Below, piece by piece: positions 12,435-26,400 of a DNA stretch of 64,000 bases. Made by a program: the position numbers and the translations under genes. The stretch comes from Bolinopsis microptera (taxonomy: Eukaryota > Ctenophora > Tentaculata > Lobata > Bolinopsidae), in NCBI RefSeq assembly GCF_026151205.1, contig NC_087081.1, positions 17,463,058-17,527,057 of the forward strand, given 5' to 3'. Every line of letters begins with the position of its first letter. The stretch's first letter is position 1. The notes under the pieces are model-generated. The model made no database searches. It was not told the DNA's origin and saw only the letters and a program-made list of their open reading frames with translations.

Positions 12435-13462
12435 GCTAGTCTTCAGTACTCACAGTTCAATAGTGCACCGCACGTATTATGTATGTTTTGCAGGTGTCTT
12501 CAATTGATTACTGCACTAGAATTGAAAATATAATTTACTAGTGTAACCCGGCCTTCGGACGGGATTTCATTGCCGCAGTTAAAAGGGGTATGACTATTTA
12601 CCAGCTGAGTCAAAACCCGCACTAGGTGAGCAATTCTATTTGGAGTGCCCTCACGTATCCAATAGTATTTAACATCATCGCATAATCAGTTCTTTCTCGT
12701 GGATAATTAAGTCATTATTAGGCACCACATACCACGACTATTAGTATTACACCTCATCACTCCCATCTTGAACCGCTTTCTATTTTTATTAAAATCATTT
12801 TAGAAATTAACCCTTATTAACTCCGCACCACACCCGCCTATTATATCTGAAAACATGCATTACATTGTCGTATGAAAGTAAACAAACAGACCACAATGAG
12901 TGCTCCCTCCCCTAATAAGCTTATAGAATTACATGACAGTATATATCGAAGCTGACCTAATTATGATATATGTACCAACGCTACATAATATGCAGTAATG
13001 GGAGAGGGAGAAAATGTGAGCCATTTTATGTCACATTTGTGATACAAAACCATCAATTAAACCACTTACCGTCGGCCGATTTATAGAAAAATTGCTTTTT
13101 GGCTTCGTCAGAGTTTTGTCGGCACTATACCGAAAAAACCAGTCCCGTAACTCTTACCGTTTTTTTTTGATATAGCCGCTCGGAAATTTCCCGCACACAC
13201 ACACACACACAGATTTATTGAGATTATTATTTAAGATTACCTGCGCACTTGCGCAACTGGAAAATTGAGACCCTTTTTACAGCCTCTGCTTCATTTTCAT
13301 GTAACATTTAATGGGTTAAATTTCTTCGTGGCTAATAAATAATAATTCATCTCAAGACTATCATTTTAAATGAACCGTCCATTCTTTTAAGTCTTTATTC
13401 TTCCTTATTCTTCCTAATTAGCGTTTAATAAACTCTTTTGGCTAGAATTCTCAGGATATAGG
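12435..13462. other. Non-coding spacer with possible degenerate retroelement
   Basis: No gene seen. A small GC hairpin (CCCGGCCTTCGGACGGG, about 12547-12563) and a (CA)n tract followed by AGATTTATTGAGATTATTA at about 13192-13227 look like parts of an old dispersed element. I cannot classify it. Confidence 0.4.
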
Positions 13463-14336
13463 AAGCTCACACCACATTTCCCCTGACAGGATGTAGGAAG
13501 CTCACACCACATTTCCCCTGACACTTGACAGGATGTAGGAAGCTCACACCACATTTCCCCTGACAGGATGTAGGAAGCTCACATCACATTTCCACTGACA
13601 GGATGTAGGAAGCTCACACCACATTTCCCCTGACACTTGACAGGATGTAGGAAGCTCACACCACATTTCCCCTGACAGGATGTAGGAAGCTCACACCACA
13701 TTTCCCCTGACACTGCACTTGACAGGATGTAGGAAGCTTACACCACATTTCCACTGACAGGATGTAGGAAGCTCACACCACATTTCCCCTGACACTTGAC
13801 AGGATGTAGGAAGCTCACACCACATTTCCCCTGACAGGATGTAGGAAGCTCACACCACATTTCCCCTGACACTGCACTTGACAAGATGTAGGAAGCTCAC
13901 ACCACATTTCCCCTGACAGGATGTAGGAAGCTCACACCACATTTCCCTTGACAGGATGTAGGAAGCTCACACCACATTTCCACTGACAGGATGTAGGAAG
14001 CTCACACCACATTTCCCTTTACAGGATGTAGGAAGCTCACACCACATTTCCCCTGACAGGATGTAGGAAGCTCACACCACATTTCCCTTGACAGGATGTA
14101 GGAAGCTCACACCACATTTCCCCTGACAGGATGTAGGAAGCTCACACCACATTTCCCCTGACAGGATGTAGGAAGCTCACACCACATTTCCCCTGACACT
14201 GCACTTGACAGGATGTAGGAAGCTTACACCACATTTCCCTTTACAGGATGAGGGAAGCTCACACCACATTTCCCCTGACAGGATGTAGGAAGCTCACACC
14301 ACATTTCCCCTGACAGGATGTAGGAAGCTCACACAG
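13463..14336. repeat. 35-bp minisatellite ending at the first PRC1 exon
   Basis: The unit contains GGATGTAGGAAGCTCACACC followed by ACATTTCCCCTGACA, with occasional CTTGAC or CTGCACTTGAC insertions that give longer periods. About 24 copies. The last copy changes from CTCACACC to CTCACACAG and the PRC1 start codon follows immediately. Confidence 0.97.
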
Positions 14337-14423
14337 ATGACAGCGGGTGGTATTGACGATACTCTACACGAGTTAGGACTTTATATTAAACACGGAATAC
14401 TCCGACTACAGGAAACTTGGAAT
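14337..14423 (+). CDS. PRC1: PRC1 first coding exon
   Basis: An ATG directly after CACACAG opens 29 codons ending LRLQETWN, then donor GTGAGT in phase 0. The pattern matches the N-terminal helix of PRC1, where a conserved Trp follows LRE. A different minisatellite abuts it at each side: the 35-bp array ends at its first base and the G-rich array begins about 34 bp after its last. Confidence 0.7.
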
Positions 14424-17400
14424 GTGAGTATGGGGAAATTCAGCACTTCTCATATACGTGGTGGGGTGGAGGGCATTATCTAACGTGGTGGGGTGGGGGC
14501 ATTATCTAGTGTGGTGGGGTGGAGGGTATTATCTAACGTGGTGGGGTGGGGGCATTATCTAACGTGGTGGGGTGGGGGCATTATCTAGTGTGGTGGGGTG
14601 GAGGGCATTATCTAAAGTGGTGGGGTGGGGGGCATTATCTAACGTGGTGGGGTGGGGGCATTATCTAACGTGGTGGGGTGGAGGGCATTATCTAACGTGG
14701 TGGGGTGGAGGGCATTATCTAACGTGGTGGGGTGGGGGCATTATCTAGTGTGGTGGGGTGGAGGGCATTATCTAACGTGGTGGGGTGGGGGCAATATCTA
14801 ACGTGGTGGGGTGGGGGCATTATCTAGTGTGGTGGGGTGGAGGGCATTATCTAACGTGGTGGGGTGGGGGCATTATCTAACGTGGTGGGGTGGGGGCATT
14901 ATCTAACGTGGTGGGGTGGAGGGCATTATCTAACGTGGTGGGGTGGAGGGCATTATCTAACGTGGTGGGGTGGAGGGCATTATCTAACGTGGTGGGGTGG
15001 GGGCATTATCTAACGTGGTGGGGTGGAGGGCATTATCTAACGTGGTGGGGTGGAGGGCATTATCTAACGTGGTGGGGTGGGGGCATTATCTAACGTGGTG
15101 GGGTGGAGGGCATTATCTAACGTGGTGGGGTGGAGGGCATTATCTAACGTGGTGGGGTGGGGGCATTATCTAGTGTGGTGGGGTGGAGGGCATTATCTAA
15201 CGTGGTGGGGTGGGGGCATTATCTAACGTGGTGGGGTGGGGGCATTATCTAGTGTGGTGGGGTGGAGGGCATTATCTAACGTGGTGGGGTGGGGGCATTA
15301 TCTAACGTGGTGGGGTGGGGGCATTATCTAACGTGGTGGGGTGGAGGGCATTATCTAACGTGGTGGGGTGGAGGGCATTATCTAACGTGGTGGGATGGAG
15401 GGCATTATCTAACGTGGTGGGGTGGAGGGCATTATCTAACGTGGTGGGGTGGGGGCATTATCTAACGTGGTGGGGTGGAGGGCATTATCTAACGTGGTGG
15501 GGTGGAGGGCATTATCTAACGTGGTGGGATGGAGGGCATTATCTAACGTGGTGGGGTGGAGGGCATTATCTAACGTGGTGGGGCGGAGGGCATTATCTAA
15601 CGTGGTGGGGTGGGGGGCATATCTAGTGTGGTGGGGTGGAGGGCATTATCTAACGTGGTGGGGTGGAGGGCATTATCTAACGTGGTGGGGTGGGGGCATT
15701 ATCTAACGTGGTGGGGTGGAGGGCATTATCTAACGTGGTGGGGTGGAGGGCATTATCTAACGTAGTAGGGTGGGGGCATTATCTAGTGTGGTGGGGTGGA
15801 GGGCATTATCTAAAGTGGTGGGGTGGGGGGCATTATCTAACGTGGTGGGGTGGGGGGCATTATCTAACGTGGTGGGGTGGGAGGCATTATCTAACGTGGT
15901 GGGGTGGGGGCATTATCTAGTGTGGTGGGGTGGAGGGCATTATCTAACGTGGTGGGGTGGAGGGCATTATCTAACGTGGTGGGATGGAGGGCATTATCTA
16001 ACGTGGTGGGGTGGAGGGCATTATCTAACGTGGTGGGGTGGGGGCATTATCTACGTGGTGGGGTGGAGGGCATTATCTAACGTGGTGGGGTGGAGGGCAT
16101 TATCTAACGTGGTGGGATGGAGGGCATTATCTAACGTGGTGGGGTGGAGGGCATTATCTAACGTGGTGGGGTGGAGGGCATTATCTAACGTGGTGGGGTG
16201 GAGGGCATTATCTAACGTGGTGGGGTGGAGGGCATTATCTAACGTGGTGGGGTGGAGGGCATTATCTAACGTGGTGGGGTGGGGGCATTATCTAACGTGG
16301 TGGGGTGGAGGGCATTATCTAACGTGGTGGGGTGGAGGGCATTATCTAACGTGGTTGGGTGGGGGCATTATCTAACGTGGTGGGGTGGAGGGCATTATCT
16401 AACGTGGTGGGGTGGGGGCATTATCTAACGTGGTGGGGTGGGGGCATTATCTAACGTGGTGGGGTGGAGGGCATTATCTAACGTGGTGGGGGGCCATTAC
16501 GGGGGGGTGGAGGGCATTATCTAACGTGGTGGGGTGGGGGCATTATCTAACGTGGTGGGGTGGAGGGCATTATCTAACGTGGTGGGGTGGAGGGCATTAT
16601 CTAACGTGGTGGGGTGGGGGCATTATCTAACGTGGTGGGGTGGAGGGCATTATCTAACGTGGTGGGGTGGGGGGCATTATCTAACGTGGTGGGGTGGGGG
16701 GCATTATCTAACGTGGTGGGGTGGGGGGCATTATCTAGTGTGGTGGGGTGGAGGGCATTATCTAACGTGGTGGGGTGGAGGGCATTATCTAACGTGGTGG
16801 GGTGGGGGCATTATCTAACGTGGTGGGGTGGAGGGCATTATCTAACGTGGTGGGGTGGAGGGCATTATCTAACGTAGTAGGGTGGGGGCATTATCTAGTG
16901 TGGTGGGGTGGAGGGCATTATCTAAAGTGGTGGGGTGGGGGGCATTATCTAACGTGGTGGGGTGGGGGGCATTATCTAACGTGGTGGGGTGGGAGGCATT
17001 ATCTAGTGTGGTGGGGTGGAGGGCATTATCTAACGTGGTGGGGTGGAGGGCATTATCTAACGTGGTGGGGTGGGGGCATTATCTAACGTGGTGGGGTGGA
17101 GGGCATTATCTAACGTGGTGGGGTGGAGGGCATTATCTAACGTAGTAGGGTGGGGGCATTATCTAGTGTGGTGGGGTGGAGGGCATTATCTAAAGTGGTG
17201 GGGTGGGGGGCATTATCTAACGTGGTGGGGTGGGGGGCATTATCTAACGTGGTGGGGTGGGAGGCATTATCTAACGTGGTGGGGTGGAGGGCATTATCTA
17301 ACGTGGTGGGGTGGGGGCATTATCTAACGTGGTGGGGTGGAGGGTATTATCTAACGTGGTGGGCTGGGGGCCTATCTAACGTGGTGGGGTGGGGGCTATA

Positions 17401-20400
17401 TCTAACGCTGGTGGGGGTGGAGGGTATTAACTAACGTGGTGGGGTGGGGGGCAGTATCTAACGTGGTGGGGTGGCGGCATTATCTAACGTGGTGGGGGTG
17501 GAGGGTATTATCTAACGTGGTGGGGTGGAGGGGCATTATCTAACGTGGTGGGGGGGGGGCATTATCTAACGTGGTGGGGTGGGGGGCATTATCTAACGCG
17601 GTGGGGGTGGGGGCTTTATCTAACGCGGTGGGGTGGGGGCATTATCTAACGTGGTGGGGTGGAGGGCATTATCTAACGTAGTGGGGGCATTATCTAACGT
17701 TGTGGGTTGGGGGCATTATCTAACGTGTGGGGCGGGGGGCATTTTCTAACGTGGTGGGGTGGGGGCATTATCTAACGTGGTGGGGTTTTGGGGGCATTTT
17801 CAAAACGTTGGGGGTTGGGGGGGGCATTTTTCCCCTTTGGGGGAAGGGGGAATTAACGGGGGGGCGGTGGGGAAAATTTGCGTTTTTTAATTTTTTTTTG
17901 GGTTAAATTAAAAAACTAAAATTTTTTTTCTCACAGGAAAAAAGGTTTTGTTGGCCCCCACGGAGCAAGATGGGAAGGGAAAGGTGTTTTTGTTTTTTGT
18001 TTGAGGAGTAGGGCCCCGCGAAATTTTTTCGGAAAATTAGGGTTTTAAAAACACCCTTTTCAAAACCCCCCTTCCCACACACCCGCCCCAAACCCCTTGC
18101 CCCACCACCCTGCCCCCACAGGTGTCCACAGCCTGTAACCCCACCCTGTCCTAAAAGCGGGGTCCCACAGCCGGTCAAAAAAAAGGTCACAAAGCCTGTC
18201 CTCAGCTTTGCCCCCACCCCCTGTCACACAGCATGTCCACAGCCTTTCACACACCCGTCACATTTTTTTGTCAAACATGGGAAAACCCAATCTATATCGA
18301 ATTATTCTATGTTAAAAAAAAGGGCATAACACAATGGGCATTTTGGGTGATTTTTTTAAAACCTTGATCCCGGGCAAGTTTTTGGGAATTTTTTTTCATT
18401 TGGCCCAGGGGGGCAAGGGGTGTACAATTTTTTTTCTTTTGGTTTCAGGGGAGAAAGGTTTGGGACTTGTTTTACTTTTGGGTCGGGGACTGGTGTGACA
18501 TGTTTTAAAATTTGGTCGGGGGAAAAAAGGTGTGACATGTTTTAATTTGGTCGGGGGGGGAAAAGGGTTTTTGCATGTTTTACATTTGGGCAGGGGAAAA
18601 GGGTTTTTGACAGGTTTCTTTTGGTCAGTGGGAGCAAGGTTTTGGACTTGTTTACTTTTGGGGTCAGGGGGGGGGGCAAAGGTTTGTGACATGTTTTTTC
18701 CCCCCATTTGGTCAGGGGACAAGGGTGGCTTTTTTTTCCCTTTTTTTCGGGGACCCAAAGGTTTGCCCTTGTTTTTTTTTTGGGGGTCAGGGGGAGCAAG
18801 GTTTTGAAAAATTTTTTTTTACTTTTGGGTCGGGGGGGCCAAGGGGGGGGGACATGTTTTACATTTGGTCGGGGGACAAGGTGGGGGGACATTTTTTAAA
18901 CATTTGGTCGGGGAGAAAAGGTGGGGGACATGTTTTTCTTTTGGGTCAGGGGGGCAAGGTGGGGGACATTTTTTACTTTTGGTCAGGGGGGGCAAGGTTT
19001 TTTTGAAAAATTTTTTTACTTTTGGTCGGGAGAGAAAGGTTTTACTTTTTTAAAAATTTTTGGTGGGGGAGCAAGGGGTGCATGTTTTTAAATTTGGTCG
19101 GGGGAGAAGGTTTTGACATGTTTTTTTTTGGTCAGGGGGGCAAGGGGACATGTTTTAAAAATTTATCGGGGGAGCAAGGGTGACAGGTTTTTTTTAATTT
19201 GGTCAGGGGGGGGGAAAGGGATGTGACATTTTTTTACTTTTGGTAGGGGACCCAAGGTTGACTTGTTTTAAATTTTGGTTTCGGGGGGCCAAGGGGGGGA
19301 CATATTTTTTTTTTGGAAAGGGGAGAAAGGGTGTGTCATTTTTTTTAAAATTTGGCCCAAGGGGAGCGGGGTTTGTGCTTTGTTTTTTTTTTTGGGGCAG
19401 GGGAGCAAGGGGGTGAATTTTTTACATTTGGCCGGGGGGACGGGGGGTAAAAATTTTTTACTTTTTGGCCAGGGGAGAAAGGTGTCCCATGTTTTACTTT
19501 TGGGGCAGGGGGAAAGGGTTGGCTTTTTTTTACATTTGGCCGGGGGAGAAGGTGGGGGCATTTTTTACATTTGGTCAGGGGGAAAGGGTTTGTGACATGT
19601 TTTACTTTTGGGGTCAGGGGAGAAAAGGTGTGAAAATTTTTTTTTAACTTTTGGGTTTCGGGGGGGGAGAAAGGGTGTGGGGACCATGTTTTATATTTGA
19701 TCAGGGGGGGAAAGGGGTTTTGTTTGGTTTTTTTTTTTGGTTAAAGGGGAGCAAGGTTTTTGGGACATGTTTTACATTTGGCCCGGGGGGGGGCAAGGTT
19801 TTTGGATATTTTTTACTTTTGGTCGGGGGGACCCAAGGGTTGTGGGACTTATTTTACTTTTTCCCAGGGGGAAAGGGTGTGAAATTTTTTTTAATTTTGG
19901 GTCAGGGGGCAAGGGGAATGGGGCCCATTTTGGGGTTCCGGGGGAAAAAGGGGGGTTTTTTTTGTTTTTTTTTTTTTCCCTTTTGGGGCCAGGGGGAAAG
20001 GGTAAAAATATTTTTCCTTTTTTGGCAGGGGAGAAAGGTGTGGGCCATGTTTTTTTTTTGGGTTTGGGAGGAGGGGAGTAAACATGTTTTTCATTTAAAA
20101 GGGGAGCGAGCATGGAGGGAGTGTGGGAAAGGAGGAAATTTTTTCAACTAGCAGAGGGGTTTTGAAATTGAGCACACCCGGTTTACGGGGGGCCTTTTTC
20201 AAAAACGGGGAGGAGTAGTGAGGGGGGGTGATGGAAAATTGCTAGCAGGGGAAAAAGGGGGGGGGTTGGGCAGGGGGGGGTAAATGAACTTCGGGGACTT
20301 TGTGAAGAAAAAAAGGGGGGGTTATTTTAATACTTTTTCAGGGGGATTCTGGATACAAACAGGAGCACGGGGGGAAAGGGGGGGATTTTCCTTAAATTTT

Positions 20401-23400
20401 TAGCTTTTTATTTAATATTTTTTTAAAATTTTATTATATATTTATATAGGATTTATTAAGGGTTTTACCAAAGGGTTTACATTTATTTGAAATGAAAAGT
20501 GGAGGGGGGGGAGGAAGGTTTTAGGCGGGAAAAAGGATAGGTACCACCTGTCCTACCCCTCAATAAGTCCGAAAATTTAAAAACAAGCATTTTCCCTTTT
20601 TAATTTTCGGGCTGAGCTTGTGTTTGAACTTTCACTAAAAATTTTCCCAAATTTCACCGCCGAAGATTTCCTGTCTTTGTCTTACTATAAGCTTTTGGGG
20701 GGGGGGGGGGGCCACTCTTTCCCGGGTTTTTTTTGGAATTAAGAGAGAGTTATACTTCCATACGAAAATTATCAGGGTTTTTTTTCGAAATTTTAATAGG
20801 GCATAGGGGGTTTTTACTTGCATTTCAATTTCCCCCGGATGTCCCCGGGCCGTAGGCACAAAATTTGAATTTAGAGTACCCATCAATATTTTAATTCAAA
20901 AAAATTTAAAGTTTAGTAGAAGGTAGAATGTAGGAAAAAAACCCCCCGGGCAAATTGAAAAAAAAGGGGAAAGGGGTTGGGCATTTAACCAAGGGTAAAG
21001 TGTTAAAAAAAAACCCGAAAGTCCCAAGGAAATTTTTTTTGCAAGGGGCCCCTTTTTTGTGGGTTTTGGGGTTTAATTCTTTGTGTTCAGTGCGGTCTTT
21101 TTAATCGGCCCGGTATTTTTTGGTTGTGATGGTTTTTTTTTTTTGATGCGTTTTAAAAACGGGATCCCAAAAAAAATTTTTTGACCCCCCTCCCTGTGAC
21201 CACGGACTTTTTTGTAAATTTTTAATTAAAACACTTCGTTTTGGGTTTGGGCCGCTTTTTTAAATTAGATTTCTTTTTTTTCTTGTGTTTTGGGTTGGTT
21301 GGGAAATTTTAGCAGGGGTTTTTGGATGGATTTTTACAAAAAGGGCGCCCCTTTGGCGAAGGTTGGGATAATGGGGGTTTTTTTGGGTTTTTGGCTTTTT
21401 TTTGGGGGTTTTGGACTGGGAAAAACTTTTATTGGGGTTTAGGGGGAAAAGGGGTTAAATTAGTCTCTTTTGGGTTTTTTTTTTTTAAAACAGGGCCCCC
21501 TTTTTAGGGGGAAATTGTTAAAAAGGATATTTTTTGTTTAAAAATTTAAGGTTGTAACAAATTGAGTTGATCGGTTTTTTTAGCAATGGCCGGATTTTTG
21601 GGAGAAAGGGGAAAACCAAAGGGATTTTTTCCCAAATTACCGGGAGCTTTGGGGGAGTAATTTAAAATACCTGAAGGGGGTTTTTAAAATTGCCGGAGCT
21701 TTGGGGAGAAAATTTTTAAACTACCAAAAGGTTGTTTTTTTGGCAATAGCCGGATTTTGGGTGAATTTAAACTACCGGGGTTTTGGGTTTTAGCAAAAGG
21801 GGAAAGTTTTGGGTGAGAAAGGGGTAAATACCAAAGGTTGGGTCTTTTTAGAAATTTTCCCCGGATTTTGTGGAGAAGAAACCCCTCCCCCTTTAAAAAG
21901 GTTGTCTTTTGCAATAGCGGGCTTTGTGGAAAGTAAACTACTAAAGGGTTTGGGCTTTTTAAAAAGGCCGGAGCTTTTGTGTAAGTAAACCCCTAAAGGG
22001 TTTTGGCTTTTTAGAATAGCCGGGGCTTTTGTGATTTTAAGTAAACTACCTGGGGTTTGGGTCTTTTTTGCAATACCCGGGAGCTTTTTTGATAAGTAAA
22101 ACCCCTAAAGGGTTGTCGGATTAGAAATTACCCCGGAGTTTGTGGAAAGGGTAAACTACCAAAGGTTGGTTTAAATTAGCAATACCCCTCTGGCTTTGGG
22201 GGGAAAAAAGGTAAAACTCCCAAAAAGGTTTTTTCTTATTAGCTTTCCCGGGAGCTTTGGGAGAAAATTCTACCAAAGGGTTTGGTCTTTTTTTGCAATA
22301 GCCGGCTTTGTGGGGGTAAGTAAACTACCTGAAGGTTGGTTTATTAGCAAACCCGGAGCGGGGGGAAAGTAAGAAAACTCCCTGAAGGTTGGTTTTTAGC
22401 AATACCCGGGTTTTTTTTGGGGAGAAAGTAAATTTCCTAAAGGGGTTGTCTTATTAGCTTTTACCCCGGTTTTTGTGAGTAATTTTTAAACAACCAAAAG
22501 GGTTTGTCTTTTGGGCAGAAGGGGGGATTTGGAGTAAGTTAAAACCTGAAGGTTGTCTTTTAGAAATTTAGCCCGGAGTTTTTGTAAAGTAAGTAAACTA
22601 CCTGAATTTTTGTTTTAAATTAAAGAAAACCCGGGACCCGTTTGTGAGAAGGGTAAACACCTAAAGGGTTTTGTTTTTTTAAAAATAGCCGGGCTTTTTG
22701 GAAAGTAAAAACTACCTAAGGGTTGTCTTAAAAAGAAATTTACCCGGGGGCTTTGGAGAAGTAAAATCCCTGTGGGTTTGTCTTTTTTGCTTTTCCCGGG
22801 GGAGCTTTTGGTAAGAAAATTTTCCTAAAGGTTGGTTTATTACAATAGCCGGATTTTTGGGGGTAAGTAAACTACCTAAAGGGGTTGGTTTTTATTAGAA
22901 ATCCCCGGAGCTTTTGTGAAAATTTAACTCCCGGGGGGGTTTGTAATATTAGCTTTTGCCGGGTTTTGGGGGGGTTTGGAGTAAGTAAATACCTAAAGGT
23001 TTGGGTTTATTAGCAATCCCCCGGAGTTTGGGGTTTTTAAAGTAAATTTCCGGAAGGGTTTGTTTTTTTTGAAAATAGCCGGAGCTTTTTGGGGAAGTAA
23101 ACACCTAAAGGTTGGCTTTTTTTTAAATACCGGGGGGGGTTTTTGTGAAAAAGAAAAATCCCTGAAGGTTTGCTTTTTAGAAATTTAGCCGGAGCTTTGT
23201 GAGAAATTTTAAAAACTACCTAAAGGGTTGATTTTTAGAAATTGGGCCGGGGAGCTTTGGGGGAGTAAGTTTTTTCCTTTAAAGGGTTGGTTTTTAGCAA
23301 ACCGGGGAGCTTTGTGAGTAAAGTAAAAAAACCTGAAGGTTTCTTTTTGCAAATAGGGATTTGTGGGGAAAGAAACGCCAAAGGGTTGGGTTTAAATTAG

Positions 23401-26400
23401 AAATTTCCCGGGAGTTTTGGGGAAATTAAAGGTTAAACTACCTGAAGGTTGGTTTTTTATTAGAATACCGGGCTTTGTGAGAAATTTTAAACACCTAAAG
23501 GTTTGGCCCCCCCCTTATTAAATACCCGGGGAGCGGGGTTTGTGGAAAGGGTAAAAAAAGGGAAGGGTTGGGTTTTTTGCTTTGCCGGGGGCTTTGTGAG
23601 TAAGAAAACAAAATGAAGGTTGTCTTATTAGCAATAGCCGGGCTTTGGAGGAAGAAAAACTACCAAAGGGTTTTTTTTTTACCTTTCCCCCGGGGGAGCT
23701 TTGTGGTAAGAAAAAATTCCTAAAGGTTTTTTCTTTTAGAAATACCCGGGGGGGGCTTTGTGAGTAATTTAAACTCCAAAGGGTTTGGCTTTTTGCAATA
23801 GCCGGGGGTTTTTTTGTGAGTAAGAAAATTACCTAAAGGTTGGCTTTTAGCAAAAACCCGGGGGAGCTTGTGAGTAATTTAAAGGGGGAAACCCTAAAGG
23901 TTGGTTTTTTAGCAATAGGGGGGGAGCTTTGTGATTTAAGGGTAAATTTCCGGGAAGGTTGGTTTTTTTGAAATTTCCCGGGGTTTTTGGTGGGGGTAAT
24001 AAAACCCCAAAAGGTTGGGTTTTTCAATACCGGGGAGTTTTGGGTGGGGAGTAAACACCGGGAAGGTTGTCTTATTAGAAATAGCCAAAATTTTGTGGGG
24101 AAAGAAAAAACAACCTGAAGGTTGTCTTTTTAGAAATTACCCGGGGGGGAGCTTTGTGATTTAAAAAACTCCGGGGAATGTTGTCTTATTAGCTATAGCC
24201 GGAGCTTTGGGGAGGAAGGGAAACCCTAAGGGGGTTTGGGTTTTTTTTTGAATAGCCGGAGCTTTGTGAGTAATAAAAACTACCTAAAGGGTTGCCCCTT
24301 TTAGCTTTTAAAGCCGGAGTTTTGGGGGTTTAAAAAAACCTCCCTGGGGGTTGTTTTTTATTAGCAAAACCGGGGAGTTTTTTTGTAGAAATTTTAAATT
24401 ACCTAAAGGGTTTGGGCTTATTAGAATAGGGGAAAGCTTTGAGTAAAGTAAACCCCTTTGAAGGTTGTTTTTTTATTAGAAATTTGGGCCGGGGGCTTTG
24501 TGGGGAATTAAACTCCCTGAAGGTTGGTTATTAGAAATTTACCCGGGGAGTTTTGGGGAAAAGTAAAAAAACCTAAAGGGTTTTGGTTTTTTTAGCAATT
24601 TGCCGGGGGGGGTTTTTGTGAGTAAGAAAATTCCTGAAGGTTGCCCTTTTTTTTTTAGGGGTTTTTGTAAAAAGTAAATCCCTGAAGGTTTGGCTTTTTA
24701 TTTTTACCCGGGATTTTGGGGTAAAAGTAAGTAAACTCCCAAGGGGTTGGCTTTTTAGCAAAGCCGGGGCTTTGTGAGAAAGAAAAATTTACCTAAAGGT
24801 TTGTCTTATTGCAATAGCCGGGGGGCTTTGGGGATTTTTAAGTAAATTTACCTAAAGGGTTGGCTTTAATTAAAATTAGCCGGACCCCCCCCCTTTGTGA
24901 TTTAAGTAAACACCTAAGGTTGTCTTTTTTAGCAAAAAGCGGGGGTTTTTGTGATTTAAGAAAAACAAACCTAAAGGTTTGGGCCCTTTTTAAAATTAGC
25001 CCGGGGGGGGTTTTTTTGGGGGGTAAGTAAATCCCTAAAAGGTTGGCTTTTAGCAATACCCCGGAGCTTGGAGGAAGAAAATTACCGAAGGTTGTTTTTT
25101 TAACAATACCCGGGGGGAGTTTTGGGGTTAAGTAAACTACTGGGGTTTGGTCTTATTAGAAATTTAGGGGGGATTTTGGGAGAAAAGTAAATTTCCTTTT
25201 GGGGTTGTCTTTTTAGAAATTTACCCGGGGGGCTTTGTGAGTAAGTAAACTACCTAAAGGGGTTGTTTATTACCCAATAGCCGGAGCTTTGTAGTAAGAA
25301 AAACTACCTAAAGGTTTTTCCTCATTAGTAGAAGGGGAGCTTGGGTGGGGGAAGAAAAACTATTTTGAAGGTTTTCTCTTTTAAATACCGGGAGCTTTGG
25401 GGGTTAAAAAAACCCTACCTGAAGGGTCTTTTTTGAAATTCGGGAGTTTTGTGGTGGAAAAACTCCCTAAAGGGTTGGTTTAATTACCCAAATTCCCAAA
25501 ACTTTGTGATTTAAGTAAACTACCTGAAGGGGGCTTTTTAAAATTTAGCCGGGCTTTGTGAGAAAGGGTAAACTCCCTAAAGGTTGTCTTATTTGCTTTT
25601 GAGGGGGGTTTTTGGGTGTAATTTTAAACTTCCTGAAGGGGGGTTATTGAAAATTAGCCGGAGTTTTGTGAGAAATTTTTAAACTCCTGAAGGTTGTTTT
25701 TTTAAAGAAATTTTAGCCGGGGTTTTTGTGGGGTTTAAATTTTACCAAAGGGGTTTGGGGCTTATTAGAAATTTGCCCTTTGGGAGAAAGGAAAACAAAC
25801 CTAAAGGGTTTGGGCCTTTTTTGAAATTGGGCCCGGCTTTGTGATTTAAGAAAAAACTACCTGAAGGTTGTCTATTAGTTTAGCCGGGTTTTTTTTTTGG
25901 AGTAAGGAAACTCCCTAAAGGTTGGTTTTTTAATTGGGCCAATACCCGGGACCCTTTGTGAGGGGCTTTTGGGGTTGTTTTTTTCCCAATGGGGGGGGGG
26001 TGTTTTGGGGTGAGAAATTTTAATTTTTCCTAAAAGGGGTTGTCTATTAGAAAATACCCGGGGAGTTTGTGGGAAAGGGAAAACACCAAAGGGGTTTCTT
26101 TTTAGAAATAAGGGGTTTTTTGTGAGAAAGGGGTTAACCCTACCTGAAGGTTGGCTTTTTTGAAGCCGGAGCTTTGGGGAGTAAGAAAACAAACCCTGAA
26201 GGTTGTCTTTTTTAACAATAGAGGGGGAGTTTTGGGAAAGGGTTAAACCCAAAAAGGTTGTTTTTCTTTGGGAAAATAGCCGGGGATTTTTTGAGGAAAG
26301 TATACTACCTAAATTTTTTGGTTTTTAAAGCTTTTCCCGGGCTTTGTAAAGGTAAGTAAACTCCCTGTAAGGTTGTCTTTTTTGCTTTACCCGGGGGGAG

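Noticed and set aside
14890-17434. Plus-strand frames of 60-200 codons (ALSNVVGW and HYLTWWGGG repeats)
   Set aside because: Translations of the 26/27-bp minisatellite; the phase changes whenever a unit loses a base.
17903-26252. Many Pro/Lys- or Gly/Phe-rich frames of 60-166 codons
   Set aside because: They lie in degraded, homopolymer-inflated sequence; their amino acids mirror homopolymers, and no family motif is visible.
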